Source: Patescibacteria group bacterium (GTDB taxonomy: Bacteria > Patescibacteriota > Minisyncoccia > Phycocordibacterales > UBA918). From it: a stretch of DNA of 35,287 nt. A model generated the notes under the pieces. The model did no database searches and was not told the origin of the DNA. It saw nothing but the letters and a program-made list of their open reading frames with translations. The stretch lies in NCBI GenBank assembly GCA_018608435.1, contig JABAZV010000018.1, positions 1-35,287 of the forward strand, in the 5' to 3' direction. Of this stretch, positions 8,025 to 16,855 are shown piece after piece (within the stretch, counting starts at the first letter, position 1; every line of letters starts with the position of its first letter). The translations under genes and the position numbers were made by a program.

Positions 8025-8327
8025 ATGACTGCGCTTGATGAGGTATTGGCTGCTGAAAAAACTGCTGAAGAAACTATAGTAACTGCGAACAAGCAGGCAA
8101 AAGAGGCTGTATCTGCTGCGCTCTTAAAGCAAACAGAAGTTATTGCAGCTGAAAAAACAAAGCTGGCTGAAGAAGCTGTAAAAGCAACCACCGCTGAAGA
8201 AGCGCGCGTATCCGCTTTGGCAGACGAAGCAAAAACAAAGGTGGCTGGTCAGGTTTCTGGTGTGGAGCAGCGTTTTTCTGATAAAGGTGCTGATTTAGCA
8301 GCTCTTGTTAAACAGCGTTTTCAATAA
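8025..8327 (+). CDS. V/A-type ATPase peripheral stalk subunit (G/H, AhaH/NtpF-like)
   Basis: A 100-aa, almost wholly helical protein rich in Ala, Glu and Lys (for example AAEKTAEETIVTANKQAKEAV), as expected of the coiled-coil subunit that pairs with subunit E in the peripheral stalk of V/A-ATPases. Sequence identity in this family is low, so the call rests on composition, length and being first in an operon with the Enterococcus ntp order. The C-terminus VKQRFQ is compatible. A weak promoter (TTGAAG at 7975-7980, TATTAC at 8000-8005, spacer 19) is the best candidate upstream. The 220 nt before the gene hold nothing else I can name. Subunit I starts 12 nt after the stop. Confidence 0.7.
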   Translation: MTALDEVLAAEKTAEETIVTANKQAKEAVSAALLKQTEVIAAEKTKLAEEAVKATTAEEARVSALADEAKTKVAGQVSGVEQRFSDKGADLAALVKQRFQ

Positions 8328-8339
8328 TTATTTACCGAT

Positions 8340-10304
8340 ATGGCTGTAGTTCCAATGCAAAAAGTTAGGTTGGTTATACACGAGTCTGATGTTGAATCAG
8401 CGCTCGATATTGTGCAGTGCCACGGCGCATTGGATTTTCGTGTTACAGATACAGAAGTGCTGAAACGTCAGGCTGAAGTTATTTTCCCCAACGAACAATT
8501 ACTGCCACGAATGCAACATGCCGTGCAGTTTCTAGAGCCGTATTATCCAAAAGTTGGCCTCTGGAGAAATCTTCGTGACGGAGTCGATGTCGAGCTGACT
8601 GAAACAGAAATTACTTCTCGAGTGCAGGACACCGACGCGATTGAATCAGTTGTTTCAGACTTGGAGTTGTTGCAGGTAGAATTTGCTGAATCACAAGAAA
8701 AGGTGAGGCAGCTAGAGCTGCAACACAAAGCACTAAGGGAATGGCACGGTTTGTCTCTGCCATTACATAACCTAAAAACAAAACACACCAAGACACTTCT
8801 TGTTACGAGGGATGCTCTTAAGGAACAGGAGTTTTTGCCGGATAGTATTACAAAGGTATTTTCTGATGCTGCACTGCCACATATTCTTACAGCAGTGTCT
8901 GAAACAAAAGCTGCTATCACTGTATCTGTTGAAGCAGAAATGATTAATCAATCTGAGAAACTGATCGGGTCGATCGGAGCAGCGATCGCACCGGAACTTA
9001 CTGGCTCTGAAACGCCGGAAGTCGAGATTCTTGCAACCTCCGAACATTTAGCTAAAGCAAAAGGTGAGTTGGCTATGTTGCACGATCAGGCTGAGCATTT
9101 CGCCATTACTCACCTCAAAAACCTGCAAGTGGCCAGTGAAGCGATTGGTTGGCAGCGCGATCGTCACGCTGTTACTGACTCGGCGCTAGCGACTGAGCAT
9201 GCTGTGGTGTTTGATGGTTGGCTTAATGAACAAAAGCGTTCGGCGGTTGAAACTGCTTTTAAGGAGCAGAACCTGGCTGTTGCTATCGACGAGTTAGAGT
9301 TAGCTGTCGATGAAGAACCGCCGGTAGAAATATCAAACTCACCTTTAGTGCAGCCGTTTGAAGCAGTGACGCGCTTGTATGGAATGCCGGGATACAAAGA
9401 CCTTGACCCAACTGTATTCTTGGCTGGATTCTTCTTCCTGTTCTTTGGCATGTCGCTGACCGACGTTGGATACGGACTTTTCTTGATGGTAGTGGCAGCA
9501 ATTGTTTTGACCTTGTTTAAGGTTGCTCCGCCGGTGCGTATGTTTGCTAAGCTACTTTTGTTTGTTGGCTTTTCTACAGTTCTGGTTGGTTTGCTCTTTG
9601 GCGGTTACTTAGGTATCGATACTAAATATATCCCAGACTTCCTAAAGCAATTGCAAATATATGACCCGATCGGAAATCCGCTACCGGTTTTCTACACGGC
9701 GCTTGGTTTAGGAGTGTTTCAAGTTATGTTTGGTATTGTGCTAAAGATATACAGTGAATACCGCAACGGTCGTTTCTTGACGGGCGTGCTTGATCAGGGG
9801 CCGTGGTTGTTTGTCTTTGTGATCGGTATTTTGTATCTCGCTACGAGCACAGGATACATTACAGCCTTCGCCTTGCCTCAACTGGTTAACTTGCTTTATG
9901 TCGGCTTAGTGATGGTTGTGCTTTCAAGTGGTCGCAAAGGTAGCGGAGTGTTGGAAAAACTAAAAAATGCCGCCCTTAGTTTGTACGACAGTATCGGATA
10001 CTTCTCTGACATTCTGTCGTACTCGAGGCTCTTGGCGCTTGGTTTAGCTACGACTGCTTTGGCCTTTGCGGTAAACCTTATCGCGAGCATGGTGGTTGAT
10101 GTGCCTTATGTCGGAGCGATTCTCGCGCTGATGATATTGCTCATAGGACACCTCTTCACATTAGCGGTTAATACTCTGGGAGCCTTTATTCATAGTGCTC
10201 GATTGCAGTTTGTTGAGTTCTTTGGTAAATTCATTTCTGGCACAGGTCGCAGTTTTGCGCCCTTATCTAGAAAGAAAAAGTATATTGCGGTCAAAGATGA
10301 GTGA
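8340..10304 (+). CDS. ntpI: V/A-type ATPase subunit I (a-subunit, stator membrane protein)
   Basis: A 654-aa protein with a cytoplasmic N-terminal half (~residues 1-350) of alternating coiled-coil and globular parts and a C-terminal half with about eight membrane spans, the standard subunit I/a plan. The last spans carry GHLFTLAVNTLGAFIHSARLQFVEFFGKF, where the arginine in SARLQFVEF is the essential residue that faces the rotor carboxylate in this family. FFLFFGMSLTDVGYG, at the start of the membrane part, is also characteristic. It forms the ion half-channels in the membrane. It is the second gene of the operon. Sixty-six bases separate it from ntpK; they hold a strong ribosome-binding site, an ATG-TGA pair and a -10 box. 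Confidence 0.92.
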   Translation: MAVVPMQKVRLVIHESDVESALDIVQCHGALDFRVTDTEVLKRQAEVIFPNEQLLPRMQHAVQFLEPYYPKVGLWRNLRDGVDVELTETEITSRVQDTDAIESVVSDLELLQVEFAESQEKVRQLELQHKALREWHGLSLPLHNLKTKHTKTLLVTRDALKEQEFLPDSITKVFSDAALPHILTAVSETKAAITVSVEAEMINQSEKLIGSIGAAIAPELTGSETPEVEILATSEHLAKAKGELAMLHDQAEHFAITHLKNLQVASEAIGWQRDRHAVTDSALATEHAVVFDGWLNEQKRSAVETAFKEQNLAVAIDELELAVDEEPPVEISNSPLVQPFEAVTRLYGMPGYKDLDPTVFLAGFFFLFFGMSLTDVGYGLFLMVVAAIVLTLFKVAPPVRMFAKLLLFVGFSTVLVGLLFGGYLGIDTKYIPDFLKQLQIYDPIGNPLPVFYTALGLGVFQVMFGIVLKIYSEYRNGRFLTGVLDQGPWLFVFVIGILYLATSTGYITAFALPQLVNLLYVGLVMVVLSSGRKGSGVLEKLKNAALSLYDSIGYFSDILSYSRLLALGLATTALAFAVNLIASMVVDVPYVGAILALMILLIGHLFTLAVNTLGAFIHSARLQFVEFFGKFISGTGRSFAPLSRKKKYIAVKDE

Positions 10305-10312
10305 TCACAATA

Positions 10313-10329
10313 AGGAGGCAAAGATGTGA
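10313..10329 (+). other. Shine-Dalgarno followed by an ATG-TGA start-stop pair
   Basis: AGGAGG at 10313-10318 is the best ribosome-binding site in the operon, yet the ATG five bases later (10324-10326) is followed at once by TGA (10327-10329). A second ATG at 10329 gives only Met-Phe-Glu before a stop. The real ntpK start is 42 nt further on. This may hold a ribosome between ntpI and ntpK, or be a remnant of an earlier start. Confidence 0.3.
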
Positions 10330-10344
10330 TGTTTGAATAAACTT

Positions 10345-10350
10345 TATAAT
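10345..10350 (+). promoter_or_regulatory. internal -10 box before ntpK
   Basis: A perfect TATAAT lies 20 nt before the ntpK ATG. No good -35 is seen. An extra promoter here would raise subunit K, which is needed in about ten copies per enzyme, over its neighbours. Confidence 0.3.
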
Positions 10351-10364
10351 ATAGTAGTAAGTAA

Positions 10365-10850
<486 letters not shown>

Positions 10851-10855
10851 TTACT

Positions 10856-11425
10856 ATGTCTGATAATTTATTAATCGCAAAAATCAAAGCTGACGCGGAA
10901 AAAGTCGCGGCTGATATTTTGTCGGCCAATCAGTCTGAGGTAGCTAAGATCGAAAAAGATACGGCTGCAAAATTGTCTACACTGCAAAAAGAGCACGCGA
11001 CTGCACTTAAAAAGCAGCACGATCAGCTAGAGCTTGTCGCTATGTCGCAGGCCAATCAGGCAGGTAAAATTGCTGTGCAACAAGCGAAACGGAATCGAGT
11101 CGATGCCATCATTGACTCAGCTATGACAGAGCTCGCAACGCAGTCTTCTGCTGATTACGTTGCTTACTTCGGTAAAATGGTTTCTTCTGCTGTGCCGAAG
11201 GCTGCGTCTGTTGTGTCTGTTTCGGCCCCGTCAGAGCGGGTGGCAGAAACGAATGATATTCTCGCACAAGCCGGACTTGCTGGTGAAGTTGCTGCTGACA
11301 AAGACATTGCTGCTGGTCTGATTATTGAAACTGCTGACGGAGTGTATGATCTCACTTTAAACAGACTGCTCAAGGAAAAGCGTCCGGAGATTGAAATGGA
11401 AATGGTCAAGCAGGTAATGGTGTAA
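10856..11425 (+). CDS. ntpE: V/A-type ATPase subunit E (peripheral stalk)
   Basis: A 189-aa protein. The reading frame opens earlier (10796), but that would overlap ntpK by 55 nt; the ATG at 10856, giving MSDNLLIAKIKADAEKVAADI, is the natural start. The N-terminal ~90 residues are a long charged helix with Ala/Glu/Lys/Gln heptads; the C-terminal ~90 residues form the small globular domain ending GVYDLTLNRLLKEKRPEIEMEM, like the ID.S...L....R.EI..LF ending of other subunit E proteins. It anchors the stator to the A3B3 head together with subunit G/H. It lies 5 nt after ntpK and 14 nt before ntpC. Confidence 0.85.
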   Translation: MSDNLLIAKIKADAEKVAADILSANQSEVAKIEKDTAAKLSTLQKEHATALKKQHDQLELVAMSQANQAGKIAVQQAKRNRVDAIIDSAMTELATQSSADYVAYFGKMVSSAVPKAASVVSVSAPSERVAETNDILAQAGLAGEVAADKDIAAGLIIETADGVYDLTLNRLLKEKRPEIEMEMVKQVMV

Positions 11426-11439
11426 CGAGTAAATATTGT

Positions 11440-12426
11440 ATGCAAACTTCTTATATTTATAGTGCAAGTAAAGCAACTGCGTTATCGCAAATGCTTCTTA
11501 ATTGTACTGATATAGAGCGTTTGTTGGTAGCAGAGTCTGGTGATGACTTGCAGTCGGCACTTAAAGAAACTTACTTAGCTTCGTATTTGGTGCGCGTACC
11601 AAACGAAAATATGTCGCTGGCAATCGAAGAAACACTTAGTCACGCCAAGAAGCTAATTCACCGTATTACTCCGCAAGGAGATATGTTTCGGATTATGTGG
11701 GTGCAGTATGACATTCACAACTTGCGCGTGTTTGCAAAAGCGACAGCTGCTAATTATAGTTATGAAGATTGCTTGCCGTTTTTGTCGGAGCGAGGGATTT
11801 ATTCTTCGCAATATCTGCACGAACACGTCGAAGCTGGAACATTAAACCGCTTACAAATTGGCTGGCAAGAAGCTTACGACGCAGCGGTGCAGGTTGTGCA
11901 AGGAGGAGATTTGAGCGCACTAGACGGAGTTTTGGATCAGCTCTACTTCGACACCAGCAAACGGATTGTGGAATCTGTCGGAGACAGCTTCATGCGCAAG
12001 TATTTTCAAACTCTGATTGATTTGTACAATTTGAAAAGCCGGTTGCGACACCTTAAGAATGAATCTATTAGTCTCGAACCTAAGTTTATCGACGGCGGAA
12101 CATTCGCTGCAGGACAAGTAGAAACACTCGATGGCGTAACGGCTATGTTTAAGCAGTTTGGTGGTGTTTCGTATTGGGCAGAAGCGCTGGAAGAATATCA
12201 AACAGTTGGTAACTTCACCAAAGTCGATGCCAAAGCGGCTGATTACTTGCTCATTACTGCTAGAGAGGGAAGTTACGACATGTTCTCCTCTGCTTCTTTG
12301 GTGCTTTACTACCTAAAGTGCCGTCAGTCTGCTGCCAATATAAGAACTATAGTAGTGGGCAAAAACAGCGGTTTCGACACCGCATCTATTCGCGATAATC
12401 TACGCATTGCTTATGTCAACGAATAA
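11440..12426 (+). CDS. ntpC: V/A-type ATPase subunit C (d-subunit, rotor socket)
   Basis: A 328-aa helical protein of the V-type subunit C/AC39 family, which links the central rotor stalk to the K ring. Supporting segments are MWVQYDIHNLRVFAKA, FDTSKRIVESVGDSFMRKYFQTLIDLYNLKSRLRHL, and the C-terminal DMFSSASLVLYYLKCRQSAANIRTIVVGK followed by DNLRIAYV, the usual endings (the ...E...I..Y...K..E..N+R.I..GK pattern). Its last 14 nt overlap the start of subunit F, so translation of the two is probably coupled. Operon position matches ntpC of Enterococcus. Confidence 0.88.
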   Translation: MQTSYIYSASKATALSQMLLNCTDIERLLVAESGDDLQSALKETYLASYLVRVPNENMSLAIEETLSHAKKLIHRITPQGDMFRIMWVQYDIHNLRVFAKATAANYSYEDCLPFLSERGIYSSQYLHEHVEAGTLNRLQIGWQEAYDAAVQVVQGGDLSALDGVLDQLYFDTSKRIVESVGDSFMRKYFQTLIDLYNLKSRLRHLKNESISLEPKFIDGGTFAAGQVETLDGVTAMFKQFGGVSYWAEALEEYQTVGNFTKVDAKAADYLLITAREGSYDMFSSASLVLYYLKCRQSAANIRTIVVGKNSGFDTASIRDNLRIAYVNE

Positions 12427-12772
12427 AGATACTAACGAATACAGTCTAGCGATTATCGGTCCGGCCGACACAGTGTCTGGCTTTAAAGCTTTGGGAGTAG
12501 ACATGTTTGCTGCTACTACGGCTGAAGAAGCGCTGGATCATTTGCGTAATATCAAGAAACAGACTTTGAGCACTGAAGCCGGTAAAAAGTACGCCGTGGT
12601 TTGCGTGATTGAAGACTTGGTTTCTTTGGTTGATCAGGCAGAGTATGCGAAAGTGGTGTCGGGAGCGTTGCCGGCAGTGGTGCTTTTGCCAGGACTTGAA
12701 GGAAGCAGCGGGTTTGCGATTGAGCGCCTGCGCGGCTTGGCTGAGAAGGCGGTTGGAGCGGCGATTATTTAA
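12413..12772 (+). CDS. V/A-type ATPase subunit F (central stalk)
   Basis: A 119-aa Rossmann-like protein with the typical opening YSLAIIGPADTVSGFKALGVDMFAATTAEEALDHL. The family senses or transmits rotation and is bound to subunit D. The ATG at 12413 is preferred over the TTG at 12407; it overlaps ntpC by 14 nt. The C-terminal part (KVVSGALPAVVLLPGLEGSSG...RLRGLAEKAVG) fits the P.v..iP.......+..+..++++.+G pattern. In Enterococcus the gene in this slot is called ntpG, so I leave the symbol blank to avoid confusion. A 145-nt gap with a possible 31-aa reading frame follows before ntpA. Confidence 0.88.
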   Translation: MSTNKDTNEYSLAIIGPADTVSGFKALGVDMFAATTAEEALDHLRNIKKQTLSTEAGKKYAVVCVIEDLVSLVDQAEYAKVVSGALPAVVLLPGLEGSSGFAIERLRGLAEKAVGAAII

Positions 12773-12800
12773 GTTTATCGCCAACAGAAGAGCAGAAAGT

Positions 12801-12896
12801 ATGTATTTGGAATGTTTACAAAAGTGTTTCAACTACATTCTTTCTGGGAAGATCGAATGCAACAAGTCATTGCCAAGGCAAGAGCTTGAAGATTAA
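12801..12896 (+). CDS. possible 31-aa peptide between ATPase subunits F and A
   Basis: An ATG-started frame of 31 codons fills most of the 145-nt gap, the longest in the second half of the operon. The peptide has three cysteines and reads MYLECLQKCFNYILSGK at its start. There is only a weak purine stretch (AGAAAG) as a ribosome-binding site. No family is recognised and chance cannot be excluded. Confidence 0.25.
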   Translation: MYLECLQKCFNYILSGKIECNKSLPRQELED

Positions 12897-12917
12897 TTAA
12901 TTACCTTTACAAGAAAT

Positions 12918-14720
12918 ATGACGAATACAGACACAGCCTCACACGGCGACACCAAAGCGGGCGAAATCCTGCGTGTGACCGGCCCGCTCGTGCGCGCCAA
13001 CGGTATGCATGAAGCCAAGCTTTATGAAGTGGTGAAGGTTTCAGAGGAAAAACTTCTCGGTGAAATCATCGAGCTTCATGGCGATGAAGCGGCTATTCAG
13101 GTTTACGAAGAAACAGCTGGTATTGGACCGGGTGATGCGGTTTACCGTACTGGTCGCACTATGTCGGTTGCGCTTGCTCCTGGTTTACTTGAGAGTATTT
13201 ACGACGGCGTACAAAGGCCGCTTAAGACTCTTCAAGAAGTGGCTGGTGATCACTACATCAAGCGCGGAATTGAAGCTTCTCCGGTTGATATGGAAAAGAA
13301 GTGGAAGTTCAACCCAGTGGCAAAAGAAGGCGACAAAGTGCAAGAAGGTGATGTTCTCGGCGAAGTGCAAGAGACAGCACTTATCATGCATAAAATAATG
13401 GTTCCTCCAGGAGAAGGTGGAAGAGTTGCTTCAATTAAAAACGGCGACTTCAATGTTACCGAAGAAATCGCAACCCTTAAGCATGACGACGATTCTGTCG
13501 CGTCTATTTCGATGTTGCAATACTGGCCAATTCGCGCCGCTCGTCCAAAGCACAGTAAGATCTTCCCAACCGAGCCTCTCCGCACAGGTGGTCGTTCAGT
13601 CGACACATTTTTCCCAATTGCTAAAGGTGGAGCCGGATGTATTCCCGGTCCTTTCGGCGCAGGTAAAACTGTGACTCAACAAGGTATCGCAAAGTTCTGT
13701 GATGCTGAGATCATCGTTTACATTGGTTGTGGTGAGCGTGGTAATGAAATGACAGAAGTGCTTGATGAATTCCCTCACTTGATTGATCCAAACTCTGGCG
13801 AGCCACTCATGAAGCGAACGATCCTTATCGCCAACACTTCAAACATGCCAGTAGCTGCTCGCGAAGCGTCTGTTTACACTGGTATTACTATCGCTGAGTA
13901 TTATCGTGACATGGGCTACAACGTAGCGCTTATGGCCGATTCAACTTCTCGTTGGGCAGAAGCTATGCGTGAAATTTCTGGACGTCTGGAAGAGATGCCC
14001 GGTGAAGAAGGTTATCCTGCTTATCTTTCGTCTCGTACGGCAGAGTTTTACGAGCGAGCAGGAATTGTAAAAACACTTGGTAGCGATGGACGAACAGGTT
14101 CGCTTACTGTAATCGGAGCGGTTTCGCCTCCAGGTGGAGACCTTTCTGAACCGGTTAGTCAGGCGACACTTCGTGTAACTAAAACCTTCTGGTCACTCGA
14201 CGCAGACCTTGCTTACAAAAAGCACTTCCCGTCAATTAACTGGCTGAATTCATATTCTCTCTACGCACAAAACTTCGAGGATTTCTGGAGGAAAGAAATC
14301 GCAGAAGACTTTGTCGAGATCCGCGCAACAGCAATGTCATTGCTTGAAAAAGAATCTAAGTTGCTCGAAATCGTGCGCTTGGTTGGAATGGAATCTCTCT
14401 CAAACAGCGACCGACTTATCCTTGAAGTTGCACGAATGATTCGTGAAGACTTCCTTTTCCAAAACGCTTTTGACAAAGACGACGCTTACACACCGCTTGA
14501 TCGTCAATACGGAATTTTGAAGTCAATCGTTACTTACTTTGAAGTAGGGCAGGCGGTAGTGAATCAAGCAGAATTTGAATTTGCTACGTTTACTTCAGTA
14601 CCGAGCTTTGCTGAGGTGGCGGACTTAAAGAATAAGCTAGAATGGACAAAAGATGATTATCAGACTTTCCAAGAAAAAGTGCGCTCTGAACTGACTGCGC
14701 TCGTCGGTAAGGTTGCCTAA
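12918..14720 (+). CDS. ntpA: V/A-type ATPase catalytic subunit A
   Basis: A 600-aa catalytic subunit. The Walker A loop GPFGAGKT is at residues 244-251, with K250 and T251 for ATP phosphates and Mg2+. GERGNEMTEVLDEFP (catalytic Glu), MADSTSRWAEAMREISGRLEEMPGEEGYPAYL (Walker B region) and SPPGGDLSEPV are all intact. The non-homologous insertion that separates A subunits from F-type beta (about residues 120-190, with KVQEGDVLGEVQET) is present, so this is a V/A enzyme. It forms the A3B3 head with subunit B in the cytoplasm and hydrolyses or makes ATP. The N-terminus has about 10 extra residues before EILRVTGPLV. ntpB follows after 12 nt. Confidence 0.97.
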   Translation: MTNTDTASHGDTKAGEILRVTGPLVRANGMHEAKLYEVVKVSEEKLLGEIIELHGDEAAIQVYEETAGIGPGDAVYRTGRTMSVALAPGLLESIYDGVQRPLKTLQEVAGDHYIKRGIEASPVDMEKKWKFNPVAKEGDKVQEGDVLGEVQETALIMHKIMVPPGEGGRVASIKNGDFNVTEEIATLKHDDDSVASISMLQYWPIRAARPKHSKIFPTEPLRTGGRSVDTFFPIAKGGAGCIPGPFGAGKTVTQQGIAKFCDAEIIVYIGCGERGNEMTEVLDEFPHLIDPNSGEPLMKRTILIANTSNMPVAAREASVYTGITIAEYYRDMGYNVALMADSTSRWAEAMREISGRLEEMPGEEGYPAYLSSRTAEFYERAGIVKTLGSDGRTGSLTVIGAVSPPGGDLSEPVSQATLRVTKTFWSLDADLAYKKHFPSINWLNSYSLYAQNFEDFWRKEIAEDFVEIRATAMSLLEKESKLLEIVRLVGMESLSNSDRLILEVARMIREDFLFQNAFDKDDAYTPLDRQYGILKSIVTYFEVGQAVVNQAEFEFATFTSVPSFAEVADLKNKLEWTKDDYQTFQEKVRSELTALVGKVA

Positions 14721-14732
14721 TAATTACTACGT

Positions 14733-16109
14733 ATGAGTAACAAAGAATATACAGACATTTCTTCAATCGCTGGTCCACTGATGGTGGTCGAAGGGGTTGA
14801 GGGAGTAAAATACGAAGAGTTGGTCGAGGTTAATGTGACTGGCGAAAGTGCGCCGCGCTTTGGTAAAGTGCTTGATATTTCAAAAGACAAAGCCGTAGTA
14901 CAGATGTTTGCGCCAACGACTGGCATGACCGCCGAAGGAACGCGAGCGCGTTTCCGAGGTGAGACTCTCAAGCTCGGTGTGAGCGAAGACATGCTTGGTC
15001 GTGTCTTTAACGGCGTTGGAGAAGTGGCTGACGGAGGTCCAGAGATTGTAGCTGAAGAACGACGCGACATTGCTGGTGAACCGATCAACCCTTACTCACG
15101 AGAGTTTCCAAACGACTTCATTCAAACAGGAATCGGATCAATCGATGTGATGAACACTTTGGTTCGTGGACAGAAGCTGCCGATTTTCTCCGGTGCAGGT
15201 TTACCGCATTCACGGCTAGCAGCGCAAATCGCGCGCCAAGCAAGTGTGAAAGATGGTTCAGACTTTGCGATTGTATTTGCTACGCTTGGTGTTTCGTTTG
15301 AAGAAGCGGAGTACTTCCGTCGAGAATTTGAAGAAGCAGGAGCGCTGGAACGAAGTGTCCTATTTATCAACACAGCTGCCGACCCGGTAGTAGAGCGTGT
15401 TTCTACACCGCGTATGGCGCTTACAACCGCTGAGTACTTGGCTTTTGAAAAGGGTAAGCATGTGCTGGTTATTTTGACTGACATGACAAACTACTGTGAA
15501 GCTTTGCGTGAAGTTTCTTCTGCTCGAAAGGAAGTTCCAGGACGACGTGGTTATCCAGGGTATCTTTACACTGACCTTTCGACTATTTACGAGCGAGCTG
15601 GTCGAATAAAAGGGAAGCAAGGAACTATTACTCAGATCCCAATCCTCACAATGCCCGACGACGACAAAACTCACCCAGTGCCAGACCTTACTGGATACAT
15701 TACCGAAGGTCAGTTTGTGATTTCGCGTGAGCTGTATCGTAAGGGAGTATTTCCACCAGTAGATGTGCAGGGTTCTCTTTCACGACTTTGGTCAGCTGGA
15801 GTAGGGGAAGGCAAAACTCGTGATGATCACTCAGCACTCAAGGACCAGCTCTTTGCTTCTTACGCAACTGGTCGCGAAGTGCGCGAGCTAGCGGTTGTGC
15901 TTGGTGAAGCATCGCTTGATGACACTGATCGCGCGCACCTCAAGTTTGCAGATGAATTCGAACGAGAATTCGTTGGCCAGGGAGAGTTTGAAAATCGCTC
16001 AGTAGAAGAATCTCTCGATATTGGCTGGAAGCTTTTGGCTATGTTGCCGCAAACTTCACTCAAACGAGTGAAGAAAGAACAGATCGAACAGTACATGCCG
16101 AAGAGCTAG
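14733..16109 (+). CDS. ntpB: V/A-type ATPase non-catalytic subunit B
   Basis: A 458-aa subunit B. It has the RecA fold with [25 protein letters not shown] in place of a Walker A loop, as expected for the regulatory subunit. [74 protein letters not shown], and [12 protein letters not shown] are the family signatures; an arginine in the SLSRL loop supplies the arginine finger. It alternates with subunit A in the head. It starts 12 nt after ntpA, and ntpD follows after 50 nt. Confidence 0.97.
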   Translation: MSNKEYTDISSIAGPLMVVEGVEGVKYEELVEVNVTGESAPRFGKVLDISKDKAVVQMFAPTTGMTAEGTRARFRGETLKLGVSEDMLGRVFNGVGEVADGGPEIVAEERRDIAGEPINPYSREFPNDFIQTGIGSIDVMNTLVRGQKLPIFSGAGLPHSRLAAQIARQASVKDGSDFAIVFATLGVSFEEAEYFRREFEEAGALERSVLFINTAADPVVERVSTPRMALTTAEYLAFEKGKHVLVILTDMTNYCEALREVSSARKEVPGRRGYPGYLYTDLSTIYERAGRIKGKQGTITQIPILTMPDDDKTHPVPDLTGYITEGQFVISRELYRKGVFPPVDVQGSLSRLWSAGVGEGKTRDDHSALKDQLFASYATGREVRELAVVLGEASLDDTDRAHLKFADEFEREFVGQGEFENRSVEESLDIGWKLLAMLPQTSLKRVKKEQIEQYMPKS

Positions 16110-16159
16110 TTTGAGCTTTTGTATCTCAAATATTTACACCACTCTAATTTATTCATTCA

Positions 16160-16792
16160 ATGGCAATCTTAAAGGTAAACCCAACCCGTGTCTCACTTCT
16201 TCGTCTGAAGAAGGAGCTTAAGGTAGCGCAAAAAGGTCACAAGTTGCTCAAGGATAAGCGTGATGGACTGGTTAAAAAATTCATGGTTGTTATCTATGAA
16301 GCCAGAGATTTGCGTGGAGGAGTAGAAGAGCGTTTGGGTTCTGCTTTTGACTCTTACTCTCGTGCCAGCAGCATGGCTTCATCGGCGGCTCTAAACACAG
16401 CTTTTATGGTGCCAAGCGCCAAGGTGGATTTAGAGGTAAAGATCAAGAACATTATGTCGGTAAAGATACCGGAGTTTAAGATTGAAAAAAGCGGTTCGCC
16501 TTTTTCTTACGGCATGCTCGAAACCACCGGCGATCTCGACAACGCAATGGTTAAGTTCGATGCGATCTTTGTCGATATATTAAAACTAGCCGAGCTAGAA
16601 AAGAGCGCCGAAAACCTCGCCGAAGAAATCGAAAAAACCCGCCGCCGAGTATCAGCCCTTGAAAACGTCCGCATCCCAAACCTAAACGACACAATCAAAT
16701 TCATCACCATGCAGCTAGACGAACGCGGCCGTGATGCGGTTGTTTCTACTATGAGAGTTAAGGCAATGATTATGGAAAAAGAGGGAGGATAG
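16160..16792 (+). CDS. ntpD: V/A-type ATPase subunit D (central rotor shaft)
   Basis: A 210-aa subunit D. The N-terminal helix reads VNPTRVSLLRLKKELKVAQKGHKLLKDKRDGLVKKF and the C-terminal helix AEEIEKTRRRVSALENVRIPNLNDTIKFITMQLDERGRD; together they form the antiparallel coiled coil that turns inside the A3B3 head. Both signatures are diagnostic. It is the last gene of the operon. A 26-bp perfect hairpin begins 9 nt after its stop and should end the transcript, shared with the convergent gene from 18635. Confidence 0.95.
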   Translation: MAILKVNPTRVSLLRLKKELKVAQKGHKLLKDKRDGLVKKFMVVIYEARDLRGGVEERLGSAFDSYSRASSMASSAALNTAFMVPSAKVDLEVKIKNIMSVKIPEFKIEKSGSPFSYGMLETTGDLDNAMVKFDAIFVDILKLAELEKSAENLAEEIEKTRRRVSALENVRIPNLNDTIKFITMQLDERGRDAVVSTMRVKAMIMEKEGG

Positions 16793-16800
16793 AATTTATC

Positions 16801-16855
16801 AAAGTGATTAAAATAACGGTGGGAGCGAAGCTCCCACCGTTATTTTAATCACTTT
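16801..16855. terminator. 26-bp perfect hairpin, bidirectional terminator
   Basis: Bases 16801-16826 and 16830-16855 are exact inverted repeats around GAA; the top is GGGAGC-GAA-GCTCCC and the base is A/T-rich, so both strands have a short T tract. It sits between the convergent ends of ntpD and the 596-aa membrane protein gene and contains the latter's stop codon. Confidence 0.75.

Noticed and set aside
12609-12896. 95-aa frame across the end of subunit F
   Set aside because: Its first two thirds overlap the well-supported subunit F gene; only the last 31 codons, outside that gene, are kept as a weak candidate.
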